Counted from the stretch's first letter, positions 6,513-13,893 are shown. The stretch: DNA of 17,965 bases from Roseiarcus sp052147395 (GCA_052147395.1 JBKQKS010000025.1:1-17965); one strand, 5' to 3'. Program-made: numbers and translations. Notes: generated from the letters alone by a model not told the origin.

Positions 6513-6544
6513 GCCGATTTCGACAAGGCCCACGGATCATTCAT
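6509..6544 (-). CDS. Eleven-codon leader ORF before the thioesterase
   Basis: On the minus strand GAAGGAG (6560-6554) lies nine bases before ATG 6544. It opens an 11-codon frame, MNDPWALSKSA, whose TGA overlaps the thioesterase ATG as ATGA (6512-6509). This is the only good Shine-Dalgarno in the neighbourhood. It may be a coupling leader peptide, or the true N-terminus of the thioesterase separated by a one-base frameshift. Confidence 0.4.
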   Translation of the reverse strand: MNDPWALSKSA

Positions 6545-6615
6545 CGAACGGAGCTCCTTCGAGGCCGACGCCCTGATGTAGCCAGGGCTGCCGACGCGGG
6601 CAATCGCGTGAGCTG

Positions 6616-6633
6616 CCCGACCTGGGGGTCGGG
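6616..6633 (-). terminator. GC hairpin downstream of the 499-residue secreted protein
   Basis: CCCGACC (6616-6622) pairs with GGTCGGG (6627-6633) around TGGG, 26 bases beyond the stop of the minus-strand gene at 6659. There is no T run, so it is weak evidence for termination. Confidence 0.3.
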
Positions 6634-6658
6634 GCGGCTGCCGCGAGGGGTCCTGCCG

Positions 6659-8158
6659 TCAAAACGGCGCCTTGCCGAGCGGCAGCCCGTTCACCTTCAT
6701 CACCCCGTCGTCGCCGAGTTCGCCGACCCAACTCAGCTCGCCGTCGGGATCGGTCTTGGCCAGGCCCTTTGCCATCGCCAACGCCGGGGCGACGTTCTTT
6801 TCGGCTTCCGGTCCCAACTGTTTCAACGCCGTGACGGTCTTGTCGAAGTCGCGCATGTGGACCGTGAAGGTTCCCGTTGGCCTGCCGCCCTTCACGATGC
6901 TCATGCGCCCTTGGAAGGCGAGATCGAGGCCAGGCGCCGTGACACGCGAGGGCAAGGCTTCGATCACGATCGGGCCCGCGCCCGTGAGCTTGGCGATCAT
7001 CGCCTTGCGGCCGTCATCGCCGAGGGTCAGGCCGTCGTCGCCGGCGCTGAGGTCCTGGATCGCCTCGGCGGCGGCGGCGTTGGCGTCGAATCCGCTGATG
7101 CGCAGGTTCACGTCGAACGCTGTCGGCACGAGCGAACTCGCCATCGACGGAACCATACCGTCGGGCAGCGCGAGACCGGCCGCCGCCAGATGCTCTTGCA
7201 CCCAGCTCGTCGGCCCCGACGCCGCGAACGCGACGCCGAATTTCGCGTCGGCGACCGAGATCGGGCCTTTCGGCGCGTCGATCGTCAGCGACTCGACCTC
7301 GCCGCTCTCGCTGAAGGATGGATGGGTGGCCGCCACCGCGGCGAGCAGGGTCTTGAAATCAGCGAGCTTGGCGGAGAGATCGTCGCGGCTCGGATGCGCC
7401 GCGACGAACGCCCACGCGGCGAGGATCGGCTTGGGCTGCATACCGTCGAGCTCGGTGTCCACCGTTCCCGATTGCGCCGCGCCGCCGAACGCCATTGGCT
7501 CGCCGGCGCCGGGAGCGTCCGGCCGAACCTGTTTGGGATCGACGGCGACGTCGAATTTCAGCGCGCCGAAGCTCTGCCGGCCGGTCAAGGACATCGCGCC
7601 GTCCGCGCCGGCTTTGCTGGTCGTAGCCATCTTCACCGCGTCGAAGTCGAAGCTCTCATCGACGCCCGGGCCGTGAGCGATCACCGACATTGCGTCGTAG
7701 GCCAGGTCGAGGCTTCGTACCCAACCGAGCGCGGGGTCCAGGACGAGCGTGCTCTTCACGCCCTTCATCGTCACCGCGGAGTCGAGTTTCCCTTTGGGCG
7801 TGGTCTGATGCGAGACGATCGGCGGGACGTCGGCGACTTCGATGCGCCAAGCGCCATCGTCCTGTTTGAACGCCTTCAACGTCAGGGTCGCCGGATCGTA
7901 GCTGACGCCCAGCGCCGCGAGCGGCGCCGTCAGCGCCGCGAGGTCGAGCGAGACGAGATAGTCGTCGCCCTCCGGCTTGACGACGAGCGCGGGCGGCTGA
8001 GCCGACGCGGACCCGAAGTAGGTTTTGACGAAGTCGACGATCGCATTGGCGCCGTCGGCAGTCGCGGGCAGGTCGCCTGCGAGCGCGGACCCGGAAACCA
8101 CGGCGGCGGCGCACGCCAGCGCGGCGCGCGAGATCGAACGGAAACCAAAACCGGCCAT
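6659..8158 (-). CDS. Secreted protein of unknown function, 499 residues
   Basis: I do not recognise a named family with confidence. Residues 1-27 form a signal peptide (Arg near the start, then AALACAAAVVSGSALAG, with cleavage likely after ALA), so the protein is periplasmic or outer-membrane associated. The remainder has alternating beta-strand patterns and repeated LTIDAPKGPISVADAKFG-like and FDVNLRISGFD-like segments. Almost no Cys and no catalytic motif are visible. The style resembles large beta-rich periplasmic proteins such as DUF2125 or DUF945, but this is only an impression. ATG 8158 is chosen because GGAGAAG lies eight bases upstream; the frame is open to 8197, and ATG 8173 overlaps that ribosome-binding site. 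It follows rpoH on the same strand after 64 bases and could share its transcript. Confidence 0.8.
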   Translation of the reverse strand: MAGFGFRSISRAALACAAAVVSGSALAGDLPATADGANAIVDFVKTYFGSASAQPPALVVKPEGDDYLVSLDLAALTAPLAALGVSYDPATLTLKAFKQDDGAWRIEVADVPPIVSHQTTPKGKLDSAVTMKGVKSTLVLDPALGWVRSLDLAYDAMSVIAHGPGVDESFDFDAVKMATTSKAGADGAMSLTGRQSFGALKFDVAVDPKQVRPDAPGAGEPMAFGGAAQSGTVDTELDGMQPKPILAAWAFVAAHPSRDDLSAKLADFKTLLAAVAATHPSFSESGEVESLTIDAPKGPISVADAKFGVAFAASGPTSWVQEHLAAAGLALPDGMVPSMASSLVPTAFDVNLRISGFDANAAAAEAIQDLSAGDDGLTLGDDGRKAMIAKLTGAGPIVIEALPSRVTAPGLDLAFQGRMSIVKGGRPTGTFTVHMRDFDKTVTALKQLGPEAEKNVAPALAMAKGLAKTDPDGELSWVGELGDDGVMKVNGLPLGKAPF

Positions 8159-8222
8159 GCGCGACTTCTCCATGCTGCGAGCGCGGGCACAGCCCAATCG
8201 CGCAAACCGATGACGATTGCGT

Positions 8223-9134
8223 TTACGCGGAAGGCGCGGCGAGAATCCCGGCGACCTTACGCCCGGGAATCTGCGCTTTGGCGACGTCGGCCTTCACCGC
8301 CGCCTGCACTTTCTCGAACGCGCGCACCTCGATCTGACGCACGCGCTCGCGCGACACGCCGAACTCAGCCGACAATTCTTCCAGCGTCAGCGGCTCGTCG
8401 ACCATACGGCGCGCTTCGAAGATGCGCCGCTCGCGCGGATTGAGAACGCGTAGCGCCCTATGCAGCGCGCTCATGCGGGCGTCGGTCTCTTCGCGGTCGA
8501 CGAGCACCGTCTCCTGGTCGGCGCTCTCGTCGACCAGCCAATCCTGCCACTCGCCCTCGCCTTCCTCGCGCAGCGGAGCGTTGAGCGAGGCGTCGCCGCC
8601 GAGCCGGCGGTTCATTTCGATGACGTCCTGCTTGGCGACGCCGAGGCGCTTGGCGATCGAGGTCGCCTGATCGTCGCGCAGATCGCCATCGTCGAGCGCG
8701 GCGATTCGGCTCTTGGCTTTGCGCAGGTTGAAGAACAGCTTCTTCTGGCTGGCAGTGGTGCCCATCTTCACCAGCGACCAGGAGCGCAGGATATACTCTT
8801 GAATCGAGGCGCGAATCCACCACATGGCGTAGGTGGCGAGCTTGAAGCCCTTGTCGGGCTCGAAGCGTCTCACCGCCTGCATGAGGCCAACGTTGCCCTC
8901 GGAGATCACTTCGCCGATGGGCAGGCCGTAGCCGCGATAGCCCATGGCGATCTTGGCGACGAGGCGCAGGTGGGAGGTGACGAGCTTGTGCGCGGCTTCG
9001 CGATCGCCGTGCTCGCGCCAGCGCTTGGCGAGCATATATTCCTCTTGCGGCTCCAGCATGGGGAACCGCTTGATCTCGGCGAGGTAGCGGGCAAGGCCGG
9101 ATTCTCCGGCGATGACAGGCAGTGCGGCGGCCAT
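8223..9134 (-). CDS. rpoH: RNA polymerase heat-shock sigma factor RpoH (sigma-32)
   Basis: Sigma-32 directs RNA polymerase to heat-shock promoters. This 303-residue protein has region 1.2 (LARYLAEIKRFPML, 14-27) and region 2 with LRLVAKIAMGYRGYGLPIGEVISEGNVGLMQA (56-87) and the -10 recognition helix GFKLATYAMWWIRASIQEYIL (96-116). Next comes the diagnostic RpoH box QKKLFFNLRKAK (130-141), a region 3 with LGVAKQDVIEMNRRL, and region 4 LTLEELSAEFGVSRERVRQIE. The RpoH box separates it from RpoD and RpoS. ATG 9134 is preferred because GGAGAA sits six bases upstream and the N-terminus LPVIAGESGL then matches rhizobial RpoH proteins; ATG 9146 and GTG 9209 are also in frame. Alphaproteobacteria often carry two rpoH genes; which one this is cannot be told. 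A hairpin of 13-bp arms lies about 130 bases upstream. Confidence 0.95.
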   Translation of the reverse strand: MAAALPVIAGESGLARYLAEIKRFPMLEPQEEYMLAKRWREHGDREAAHKLVTSHLRLVAKIAMGYRGYGLPIGEVISEGNVGLMQAVRRFEPDKGFKLATYAMWWIRASIQEYILRSWSLVKMGTTASQKKLFFNLRKAKSRIAALDDGDLRDDQATSIAKRLGVAKQDVIEMNRRLGGDASLNAPLREEGEGEWQDWLVDESADQETVLVDREETDARMSALHRALRVLNPRERRIFEARRMVDEPLTLEELSAEFGVSRERVRQIEVRAFEKVQAAVKADVAKAQIPGRKVAGILAAPSA

Positions 9135-9260
9135 CAGGTTCTCCATTCGGCGACCCCGGATTCGGGCTGGGGCGCCGGCGGCAAGCGATATGTCGCCGCG
9201 ACGCGCCATTTAGGTTGACCAACCTTGGCCGAAAGAGGGCGGGCGAATGAATTCCCGCGC

Positions 9261-9292
9261 CTGCGAAGATGAAACTTCATTCATCTTCGCAG
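9261..9292. promoter_or_regulatory. Perfect 13-bp inverted repeat upstream of rpoH
   Basis: CTGCGAAGATGAA (9261-9273) and TTCATCTTCGCAG (9280-9292) are exact reverse complements around the 6-base loop ACTTCA. It lies between rpoH and ccmC, outside any gene and without a T tract on either strand. It could be an operator, a structured 5' leader of the rpoH transcript, or a fossil terminator. A second, smaller inverted repeat GGTTG-AC-CAACC lies at 9213-9224. Confidence 0.55.
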
Positions 9293-9411
9293 CCCATAAC
9301 CGGAACGATTCGCATCCCCCGGTTCGGTCCCGAGCCAAAGCCCCGGTCGGGCGATCTATGCCGCTATATACGACGCGTCAGCCGCGCCGGTTCACACAGC
9401 CCTCGCCTCGA

Positions 9412-9570
9412 CGTAACCGGGGCAGATTCCCGGACGGCGCCATTTTGTAGCCGAGGTCGTCGACCTCGGTCGGCGCGGAAGCGCCTCATTCTCACACGAG
9501 TCTTCCCAGCGGAGGCGGCGAGGTCAGCGACCACGCCGACAAGGCCGCCCGGGAATCTGCCCCGGTTACG
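9412..9570. mobile_element. MITE-like element, copy B, with perfect 22-bp terminal inverted repeats
   Basis: The ends 9412-9433 and 9549-9570 are perfect inverted repeats of 22 bases (starting CGTAACCGGGGCAGATTCCC). The same six bases CCTCGA flank the element on both sides (9406-9411 and 9571-9576), as expected of a target-site duplication. The 159-bp element encodes nothing. It carries an internal palindrome CCGAGGTCG-T-CGACCTCGG. A diverged inverse copy lies at 284-425. It fills the middle of the 634-base gap between rpoH and ccmC. The source of the transposase is unknown. Confidence 0.75.
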
Positions 9571-9768
9571 CCTCGACCGCGCAATGCCTTCATTCGTTTG
9601 ACGAAATCTCCGCGCGGCGCGGTTTTGACCCGAGCCTGCGCGCATTCGGGCGGGGGGCCGCCGAAAGCGGAGGCGCTGCGCATTTCGCTCGCTCGATCCC
9701 GCCATCGTTTGCCCGATTTGACCGCCGACAATAGCGCCTGCCGCGCAAAGCGGCTAAAAGAGCGGCCC

Positions 9769-10530
9769 ATGTGGAATCTCGCCAATCCCACCGTGTTCCT
9801 CGCGCTCGTGCGCCGCACATTGCCGACGCTGAGCCTCATCACTGCGCTGTTGTTCGGCGTCGGCTTGTGGATGGCGTTGCGCGCGCCGCCCGACTATCAG
9901 CAGGGCGAGACGGTCAAGATCATGTACATCCATGTGCCGGCGGCGTGGTTGTCGACATTCATATACGGGATCATGACGCTGTCGAGCCTCGGCACGCTCG
10001 TCTGGCGCCACCCGCTTGCCGACGCCGCGCAGAAAGCCGCGGCTCCGCTGGGCGCCGGGTTCACTTTCATCTGTCTGGTCAGTGGCTCGCTATGGGGCAA
10101 GCCGATGTGGGGGACCTATTGGGTCTGGGACGCGCGGCTCACTTCGGTGCTGGTGCTGTTCATCCTGTATCTCGGCCTCATTGCGCTCTGGCGCTCGATC
10201 GACGACCAGGGCAAAGCGGCGAAGGCCGCGGCGATCTTGACCCTCGTCGGCGCCGTCGACCTGCCGATCATCAAGTTCTCGGTCGACTGGTGGAACACGC
10301 TGCATCAGCCCGCTTCGGTTTTCCGCATCGACGGCCCGACGATTGCGCCGTCACTGTTGTGGCCGCTGCTGGTGATGGCGGTCGCGTTCACGATGCTGTT
10401 CCTGTGCCTTCATCTGATGGCGGTGCGCAACGAGATCCTGCGCCGCAGAATCGCGCGGCTGACCATGCTCGCCGCGGCCGAGGGCGATACGCTCGCCAAG
10501 CCCTTCGCTGCGCAAATGGCGCGGCCATGA
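9769..10530 (+). CDS. ccmC: Heme transporter/chaperone CcmC (cytochrome c maturation)
   Basis: CcmC is an integral inner-membrane protein that loads heme onto CcmE for cytochrome c assembly (System I). The 253-residue protein has six hydrophobic segments. It has the Trp-rich heme-handling motif WGTYWVWDARLTS (114-126) and two conserved periplasmic His ligands: His55 in YIHVPAAW and His179 in NTLHQPAS. ATG 9769 is chosen because the family signature starts there; the frame is open to 9598, but that stretch is not CcmC-like. The upstream AAAGAG is a weak ribosome-binding site. Its TGA overlaps the ccmD ATG, so ccmC, ccmD and ccmG form one transcript. The ABC subunits ccmA and ccmB, usually directly upstream, are absent here; rpoH and a repeat element lie there instead. 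Confidence 0.95.
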   Translation: MWNLANPTVFLALVRRTLPTLSLITALLFGVGLWMALRAPPDYQQGETVKIMYIHVPAAWLSTFIYGIMTLSSLGTLVWRHPLADAAQKAAAPLGAGFTFICLVSGSLWGKPMWGTYWVWDARLTSVLVLFILYLGLIALWRSIDDQGKAAKAAAILTLVGAVDLPIIKFSVDWWNTLHQPASVFRIDGPTIAPSLLWPLLVMAVAFTMLFLCLHLMAVRNEILRRRIARLTMLAAAEGDTLAKPFAAQMARP

Positions 10531-10691
10531 TGGACATCCCCCACATCGGTTTCATCCTTGCCGCCTACGCGATCACCGCGGTCGCCATCGCGGCGATGAT
10601 CGCGGCCGTTTGGCTCGATTACCGCATCCTCGGCGCCGAGCTCGAGGCGCTCGAAGCCGGGCGACGCGATAAGACGGGGCGCCAGCCTTGA
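10527..10691 (+). CDS. ccmD: Heme exporter accessory protein CcmD
   Basis: CcmD is a very small membrane protein that stabilises the CcmABC complex and helps release holo-CcmE. The 54-residue product begins MMDIPHIGFILAAYAIT, continues as one transmembrane helix (about 8-30), and ends in a charged tail LDYRILGAELEALEAGRR, which is the standard CcmD layout. The ATG (10527) overlaps the ccmC stop as ATGA. Its own TGA overlaps the TTG start of ccmG as TTGA (10688-10691). Both overlaps suggest translational coupling through the operon. The gene is recognised mainly by position and topology, because the family is short and weakly conserved. Confidence 0.9.
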   Translation: MMDIPHIGFILAAYAITAVAIAAMIAAVWLDYRILGAELEALEAGRRDKTGRQP

Positions 10692-11266
10692 GCCCGGGCT
10701 CCGCGCCGCGTCGTCGTCTGTTGCTCGCCGCGCTGCCGCTCGTCGTCACTCTCGGGCTCATCGCATTGTTTTACGTGCGGCTCGGGGCCGGCGACGCCTC
10801 GCGGCTGCCTTCCGCGCTGATCGGCAAGATGGCGCCGAAGCTCGATCTGCTTGGCCTCGAGGGCGGCGCGGGCGTCACCGACGCCGATCTCCGTCGCGGC
10901 CACGTCACCCTCGTCAACGTGTTCGCCTCGTGGTGCCAGCCCTGCCATGCCGAGCACGAGTATCTCGTCGCGCTCGCCAACGATCCGGCGCTGAAAGCCG
11001 AAGGCGTGGAAATCATCGGCGTCGCGCAGAAGGACACGGCTGGCAATATCCGGCGCTTTCTGACCGAGGCGGGCGACCCTTACGCGAAGGTCGGTCTCGA
11101 TTCCGACGGCCGCGCTGGCATCGACTGGGGCGTCTACGGCGTGCCCGAGACCTACATCCTGCGCGGCGACGGCAGGATCTCCTACAAGCTCGTCGGCCCG
11201 ATGGACGCCAATTCGTTGACCCAGGTCGTCGAGCCCGAGATCGCGAAGGCGATGCAGGGAGGGTGA
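10688..11266 (+). CDS. ccmG: Thiol:disulfide oxidoreductase CcmG/DsbE
   Basis: CcmG is a membrane-anchored periplasmic thioredoxin that reduces apocytochrome c cysteines before heme attachment. The 192-residue protein starts with an N-terminal anchor (RRRLLLAALPLVVTLGLIALFYV, 8-30) and continues with a thioredoxin fold. The active site is FASWCQPCHAEH (79-90, Cys83 and Cys86), and the conserved GVYGVPETYIL (148-158) contains the cis-Pro and the acidic residue typical of CcmG. The start is TTG 10688, overlapping the ccmD stop; no better start exists nearby, and the anchor begins at once. It is the last gene of the ccm run. No clear terminator follows; the sequence passes into a gene remnant on the opposite strand. 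Confidence 0.93.
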   Translation: MSPGSAPRRRLLLAALPLVVTLGLIALFYVRLGAGDASRLPSALIGKMAPKLDLLGLEGGAGVTDADLRRGHVTLVNVFASWCQPCHAEHEYLVALANDPALKAEGVEIIGVAQKDTAGNIRRFLTEAGDPYAKVGLDSDGRAGIDWGVYGVPETYILRGDGRISYKLVGPMDANSLTQVVEPEIAKAMQGG

Positions 11267-11299
11267 TGGCCTCGGCGAGGATTTCGTAACAGCGGAGCC

Positions 11300-11610
11300 G
11301 CGCGCGACGACGATGGTCTCGTCCGCGTCCGAGATGGATGCGCCAGGGATAGAGCGCTTCGAGCGCGCCGAACTGTTCGGCAGCACGATCCCGCCGGCGC
11401 CGACATGGGATCGTCTCCGTGTCGCCGGCGACGTAGCCGATCACGACCGAAGTCGCCGAGCTCGCGATTCCCGCCCGGTTGTGGCGCTCGGCAAACCCAT
11501 AGCGATTATCGCCCCAGGTCTCCGCATGGCGCGCGAGGTCGAGCGAGTTGCGTAGCGCGTCGGCCGTCGTCCCGCCTTCCGTTACCGAAGCCAGATCGAG
11601 TATCGAGAGG
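11300..11610 (-). pseudogene. Remnant of an LLM-class flavin-dependent oxidoreductase
   Basis: On the minus strand, 11609 down to about 11400 reads LSILDLASVTEGGTTADALRN, then SLDLARHAETWGDNRYGFAERHN and AGIASSATSVVIGYVAGDTETI. This is the N-terminus of luciferase-like monooxygenases of the MsnO8 type. After ETI an extra base shifts the frame; the shifted frame reads HVGAGGIVLPN. The original frame returns as AEQFGALEALYPWRIHLGRGR. The family segment between LPN and AEQ (about six residues) is missing, and the flanking bases GCCGAAC suggest a deletion between short direct repeats. No start codon is usable (a TGA lies just before LSIL), and the C-terminal two thirds are gone. The enzyme would have been an FMN-dependent oxidoreductase; the remnant cannot be active. 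Confidence 0.82.
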
Positions 11611-11857
11611 GCGCGATGTCATGACAACCAGATCAAAGCTCCGCACGATCCGCGGAAGGCGCACGTGCGACTAATTCATGATGCACTGCACATAGACTCT
11701 GGAGTTGGATTAGCCCAATTTATTACCCTGAGATGTGCGACGCACAAAGGTTTTTTGCGTTACGACAAACCCCTTGACGGGTTTTGATGCAAACCTAAGA
11801 CAGGCCCCGCTGCAAGCTGTTGGCCGCGGCTCAGCGAAGAAGGATCGGAGGGGCGCC
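11611..11857 (+). promoter_or_regulatory. Leader/promoter region of phaZ
   Basis: These 247 bases carry no gene and are more AT-rich than their surroundings. They hold AAACCC-CTTGAC-GGGTTTT (11767-11785), a short hairpin with a T-rich edge whose loop contains TTGACG (11774-11779). A weak -10-like TAAGAC lies 16 bases on. Either reading, small terminator or promoter, is possible. No repressor site was recognised. Confidence 0.25.
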
Positions 11858-13147
11858 ATGTTTCCCGGTAATGAATTCAGCTATCACTTGTATGAAATGG
11901 CGCACGCGGCGCTGGCTCCTGCTCGCGCTATCACCGACGCGGCGCATTTCATGTTCCGCAATCCGCTGAACCCGCTGGCGAGGACGCCGGTCGGGCGCAA
12001 CATCTCGGCCGCCGCCGAGCTGTTCGAACGGATGACGCGCCGTTACGGCAAGCCGATGTTCGACCTCGACACGATCACGGTCGACGGCGTCACTCACGAC
12101 GTCCTCGAGGAGGTCGTCTGGGCGAAGCCGTTCTGCAGCCTGCTTCACTTCGTCCGTACGACGATTCCCAATCACGAAACGCAGCCCAAGCTGCTCATCG
12201 TCGCGCCGATGTCGGGCCATTACGCGACGCTGCTGCGCGGCACGGTCGAGGCGTTCCTGCCGACCCACCGTGTGTACGTCACCGACTGGACGGACGCGCG
12301 CATGGTGCCGGCCGCCGTCGGCCGCTTCGATCTCGACGACTACGTCGATTATATCAGAGAGATTCTCGACTTCATGGGCCCCGACGTGCACACGCTCGGC
12401 GTCTGCCAACCCGCGGTTCCGTTGCTGATCGCCGTGTCGGTGATGGAGGCCGAGCGCGATCCGAACGCGCCGGCGAGCATGACGCTGATGGGCGGCCCCA
12501 TCGACACCCGCCAGAGCCCGACGGAAGTCAACCTCGTGGCCGAGAAGCGCGGCTTGGAGTGGTTCGGCAAGAACTGCATACAATACGTGCCGTTCACCTT
12601 CCCGGGCTTCGGGCGCAAAGTCTATCCCGGATACTTGCAGCTCTCCAGCTTCATGGCGATGAACATCGACCGCCACGTCAACGCCCACATGGAGATGTTC
12701 AATCATCTCATCGTAGGCGACGGCGATTCTGCGGAGAAGCACCGCGAGTTCTATGACGAATATCTCGCGGTCATGGACCTGACGGCTGAATTCTACCTGC
12801 AGACGATCGAAGACGTGTTCGTGCGACATCTGCTACCCAAGGGCGAGATGATGCATCGGGGCGTGCGGGTCGATCCCAAGGCCATCCGGCACTGCGGCCT
12901 GATGACCGTCGAGGGCGAGAAGGACGACATCGCCGGCCTCGGCCAGACCGAAGCGGCGCACGACCTTTGCACCAACATCCCGATGTCGCTCCGGGTGCAC
13001 CACCTGCAGTTGGGCGTTGGGCACTACGGTATCTTCAACGGTTCGAAGTTCCGCGATCAAATTTTGCCGCGGGTCTGCGAATTCCACGCCGCCGTAGACG
13101 CGTATCGCACGACGAAACCGAAAGTGCGGGAGTTGGTGTACGCTTGA
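11858..13147 (+). CDS. phaZ: Intracellular polyhydroxybutyrate depolymerase
   Basis: PhaZ degrades stored poly-3-hydroxybutyrate granules in the cytoplasm, releasing monomers and oligomers. The 429-residue alpha/beta-hydrolase has the nucleophile Cys183 in the lipase-like box GVCQPAVP, Asp356 in VEGEKDDIAG and His389 in GVGHYGIF. These agree within one residue with the Cys-Asp-His triad reported for the Ralstonia (Cupriavidus) enzyme. The N-terminal YHLYEMAHAALAP and the YVTDWTDARMVP segment (140-151) are also typical. There is no signal peptide, consistent with an intracellular form. ATG 11858 is supported by GGAGGGG at 11847-11853; the frame is open to 11735, but that extension has no family similarity. 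It implies that the organism stores PHB. Confidence 0.95.
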   Translation: MFPGNEFSYHLYEMAHAALAPARAITDAAHFMFRNPLNPLARTPVGRNISAAAELFERMTRRYGKPMFDLDTITVDGVTHDVLEEVVWAKPFCSLLHFVRTTIPNHETQPKLLIVAPMSGHYATLLRGTVEAFLPTHRVYVTDWTDARMVPAAVGRFDLDDYVDYIREILDFMGPDVHTLGVCQPAVPLLIAVSVMEAERDPNAPASMTLMGGPIDTRQSPTEVNLVAEKRGLEWFGKNCIQYVPFTFPGFGRKVYPGYLQLSSFMAMNIDRHVNAHMEMFNHLIVGDGDSAEKHREFYDEYLAVMDLTAEFYLQTIEDVFVRHLLPKGEMMHRGVRVDPKAIRHCGLMTVEGEKDDIAGLGQTEAAHDLCTNIPMSLRVHHLQLGVGHYGIFNGSKFRDQILPRVCEFHAAVDAYRTTKPKVRELVYA

Positions 13148-13163
13148 GCGCCGTCTCGAGCGA

Positions 13164-13735
13164 GTGAGTCTCACTGCGGACGACCTCGAAGACCTCGCGG
13201 CGTGGCGGCGGAAGCTGCACGCCGCGCCGGAACTCTCGGGGGAAGAGCGGTCTACGGCGCGTGAGGTGGCGGCGTTTCTCGCTCCCACGGAGCCGGACGG
13301 CGTTGTCGGCGAGCTCGGCGGTGAGGGCGTCGCGGTGGTTTACGCGGGCGTGGCGCCAGGGGTGAGGGCGCTCGCGAGAGGCGAGCTCGACGCTTTGCCG
13401 GTCAATGAAATTTCTGATGTAGCGCATCGTTCGACCCGTGCTACCAAGGCGCATCTCTGCGGGCGCGACGGCTACGTGGCGATGCTCGGCCGACGACGCC
13501 CCCGACGCGGGCGCGCGGCGCTGCTGTTCCCGCCGGCCGAGGAGACCGGGGCCGGAGCGGCGGCGGTGATCGCCGACCCCAAATTCGCTTCCGTTCGTTC
13601 CGATCTCTCGTTTGCCTGCCACAACCTGCCGCGCGAGGCGCTCGGGCGGGTCCTAAGGCGACGCCGGGAAATAAGTGCTGCGACGGACGCTCGCTCTCGC
13701 AAGGCGTCAATTATCCGAGGAAGTGGCGGCGCCCT
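13164..13735 (+). pseudogene. Broken M20-family amidohydrolase (hippurate-hydrolase type)
   Basis: The reading frame keeps recognisable blocks of M20D amidohydrolases in order: LAAWRRKLHAAPELSGEE (N-terminus), GELDALPVNEISDVAHRS, AHLCGRDGYVAML, LLFPPAEETGAGAAAVIADPKFA and LSFACHNLP. It is clearly damaged. The metal-binding CGHDGH motif reads CGRDGY, so two histidines are lost. A few residues are missing after VAML. After about residue 175 similarity ends, and the frame runs into a dispersed palindromic repeat starting at 13739. The dimerisation domain and the C-terminal metal ligand are absent. The frame is still open to 13907, but that part encodes the repeat (MAGLVPAIHV). It follows phaZ after 16 bases with no good ribosome-binding site. 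A functional product is very unlikely. Confidence 0.85.
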
Positions 13736-13738
13736 TTC

Positions 13739-13893
13739 CGTCATGGCCGGGCTCGTCCCGGCCATCCACGTGGCGCCGTGTGGTCTTGCTTTGCAGAACT
13801 TCGACAAATTCTTGCATGAACGGCCGAATAAGATTGGCAAGCCGATCCGATTGCACATCGACGTGGATGCCCGGGACGAGCTCGGGCACGACG
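13739..13893. repeat. Palindromic-ended dispersed repeat (MAGLVPAIHV type)
   Basis: The ends 13739-13771 (CGTCATGGCCGGGCTCGTCC...) and 13861-13893 are inverted copies matching at 29 of 33 positions, enclosing about 90 bases. Translated, the left arm gives MAGLVPAIHV, a familiar false peptide in Hyphomicrobiales genomes. The element marks the point where the M20 gene is cut off. After it, 13894-14052 holds only a GGGCC-ATGC-GGCCC hairpin (13930-13943) and no gene. Confidence 0.82.

Noticed and set aside
5601..6581. 326-residue plus-strand ORF over the prmB start, psiF-like and thioesterase genes
   Set aside because: Antisense to three supported minus-strand genes; low-complexity Arg-rich translation.
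6482..8443. 653-residue plus-strand ORF
   Set aside because: Shadow of the secreted protein and rpoH on the minus strand; Arg/His-rich composition and no family resemblance.
9598..9768. Longer N-terminus for ccmC, or a ccmB remnant
   Set aside because: The extension has no membrane or CcmB-like features; CcmC similarity begins at the 9769 ATG.
11831..12829. 332-residue minus-strand ORF within phaZ
   Set aside because: Antisense to the catalytic part of phaZ; His/Arg/Val-rich, without start signals.
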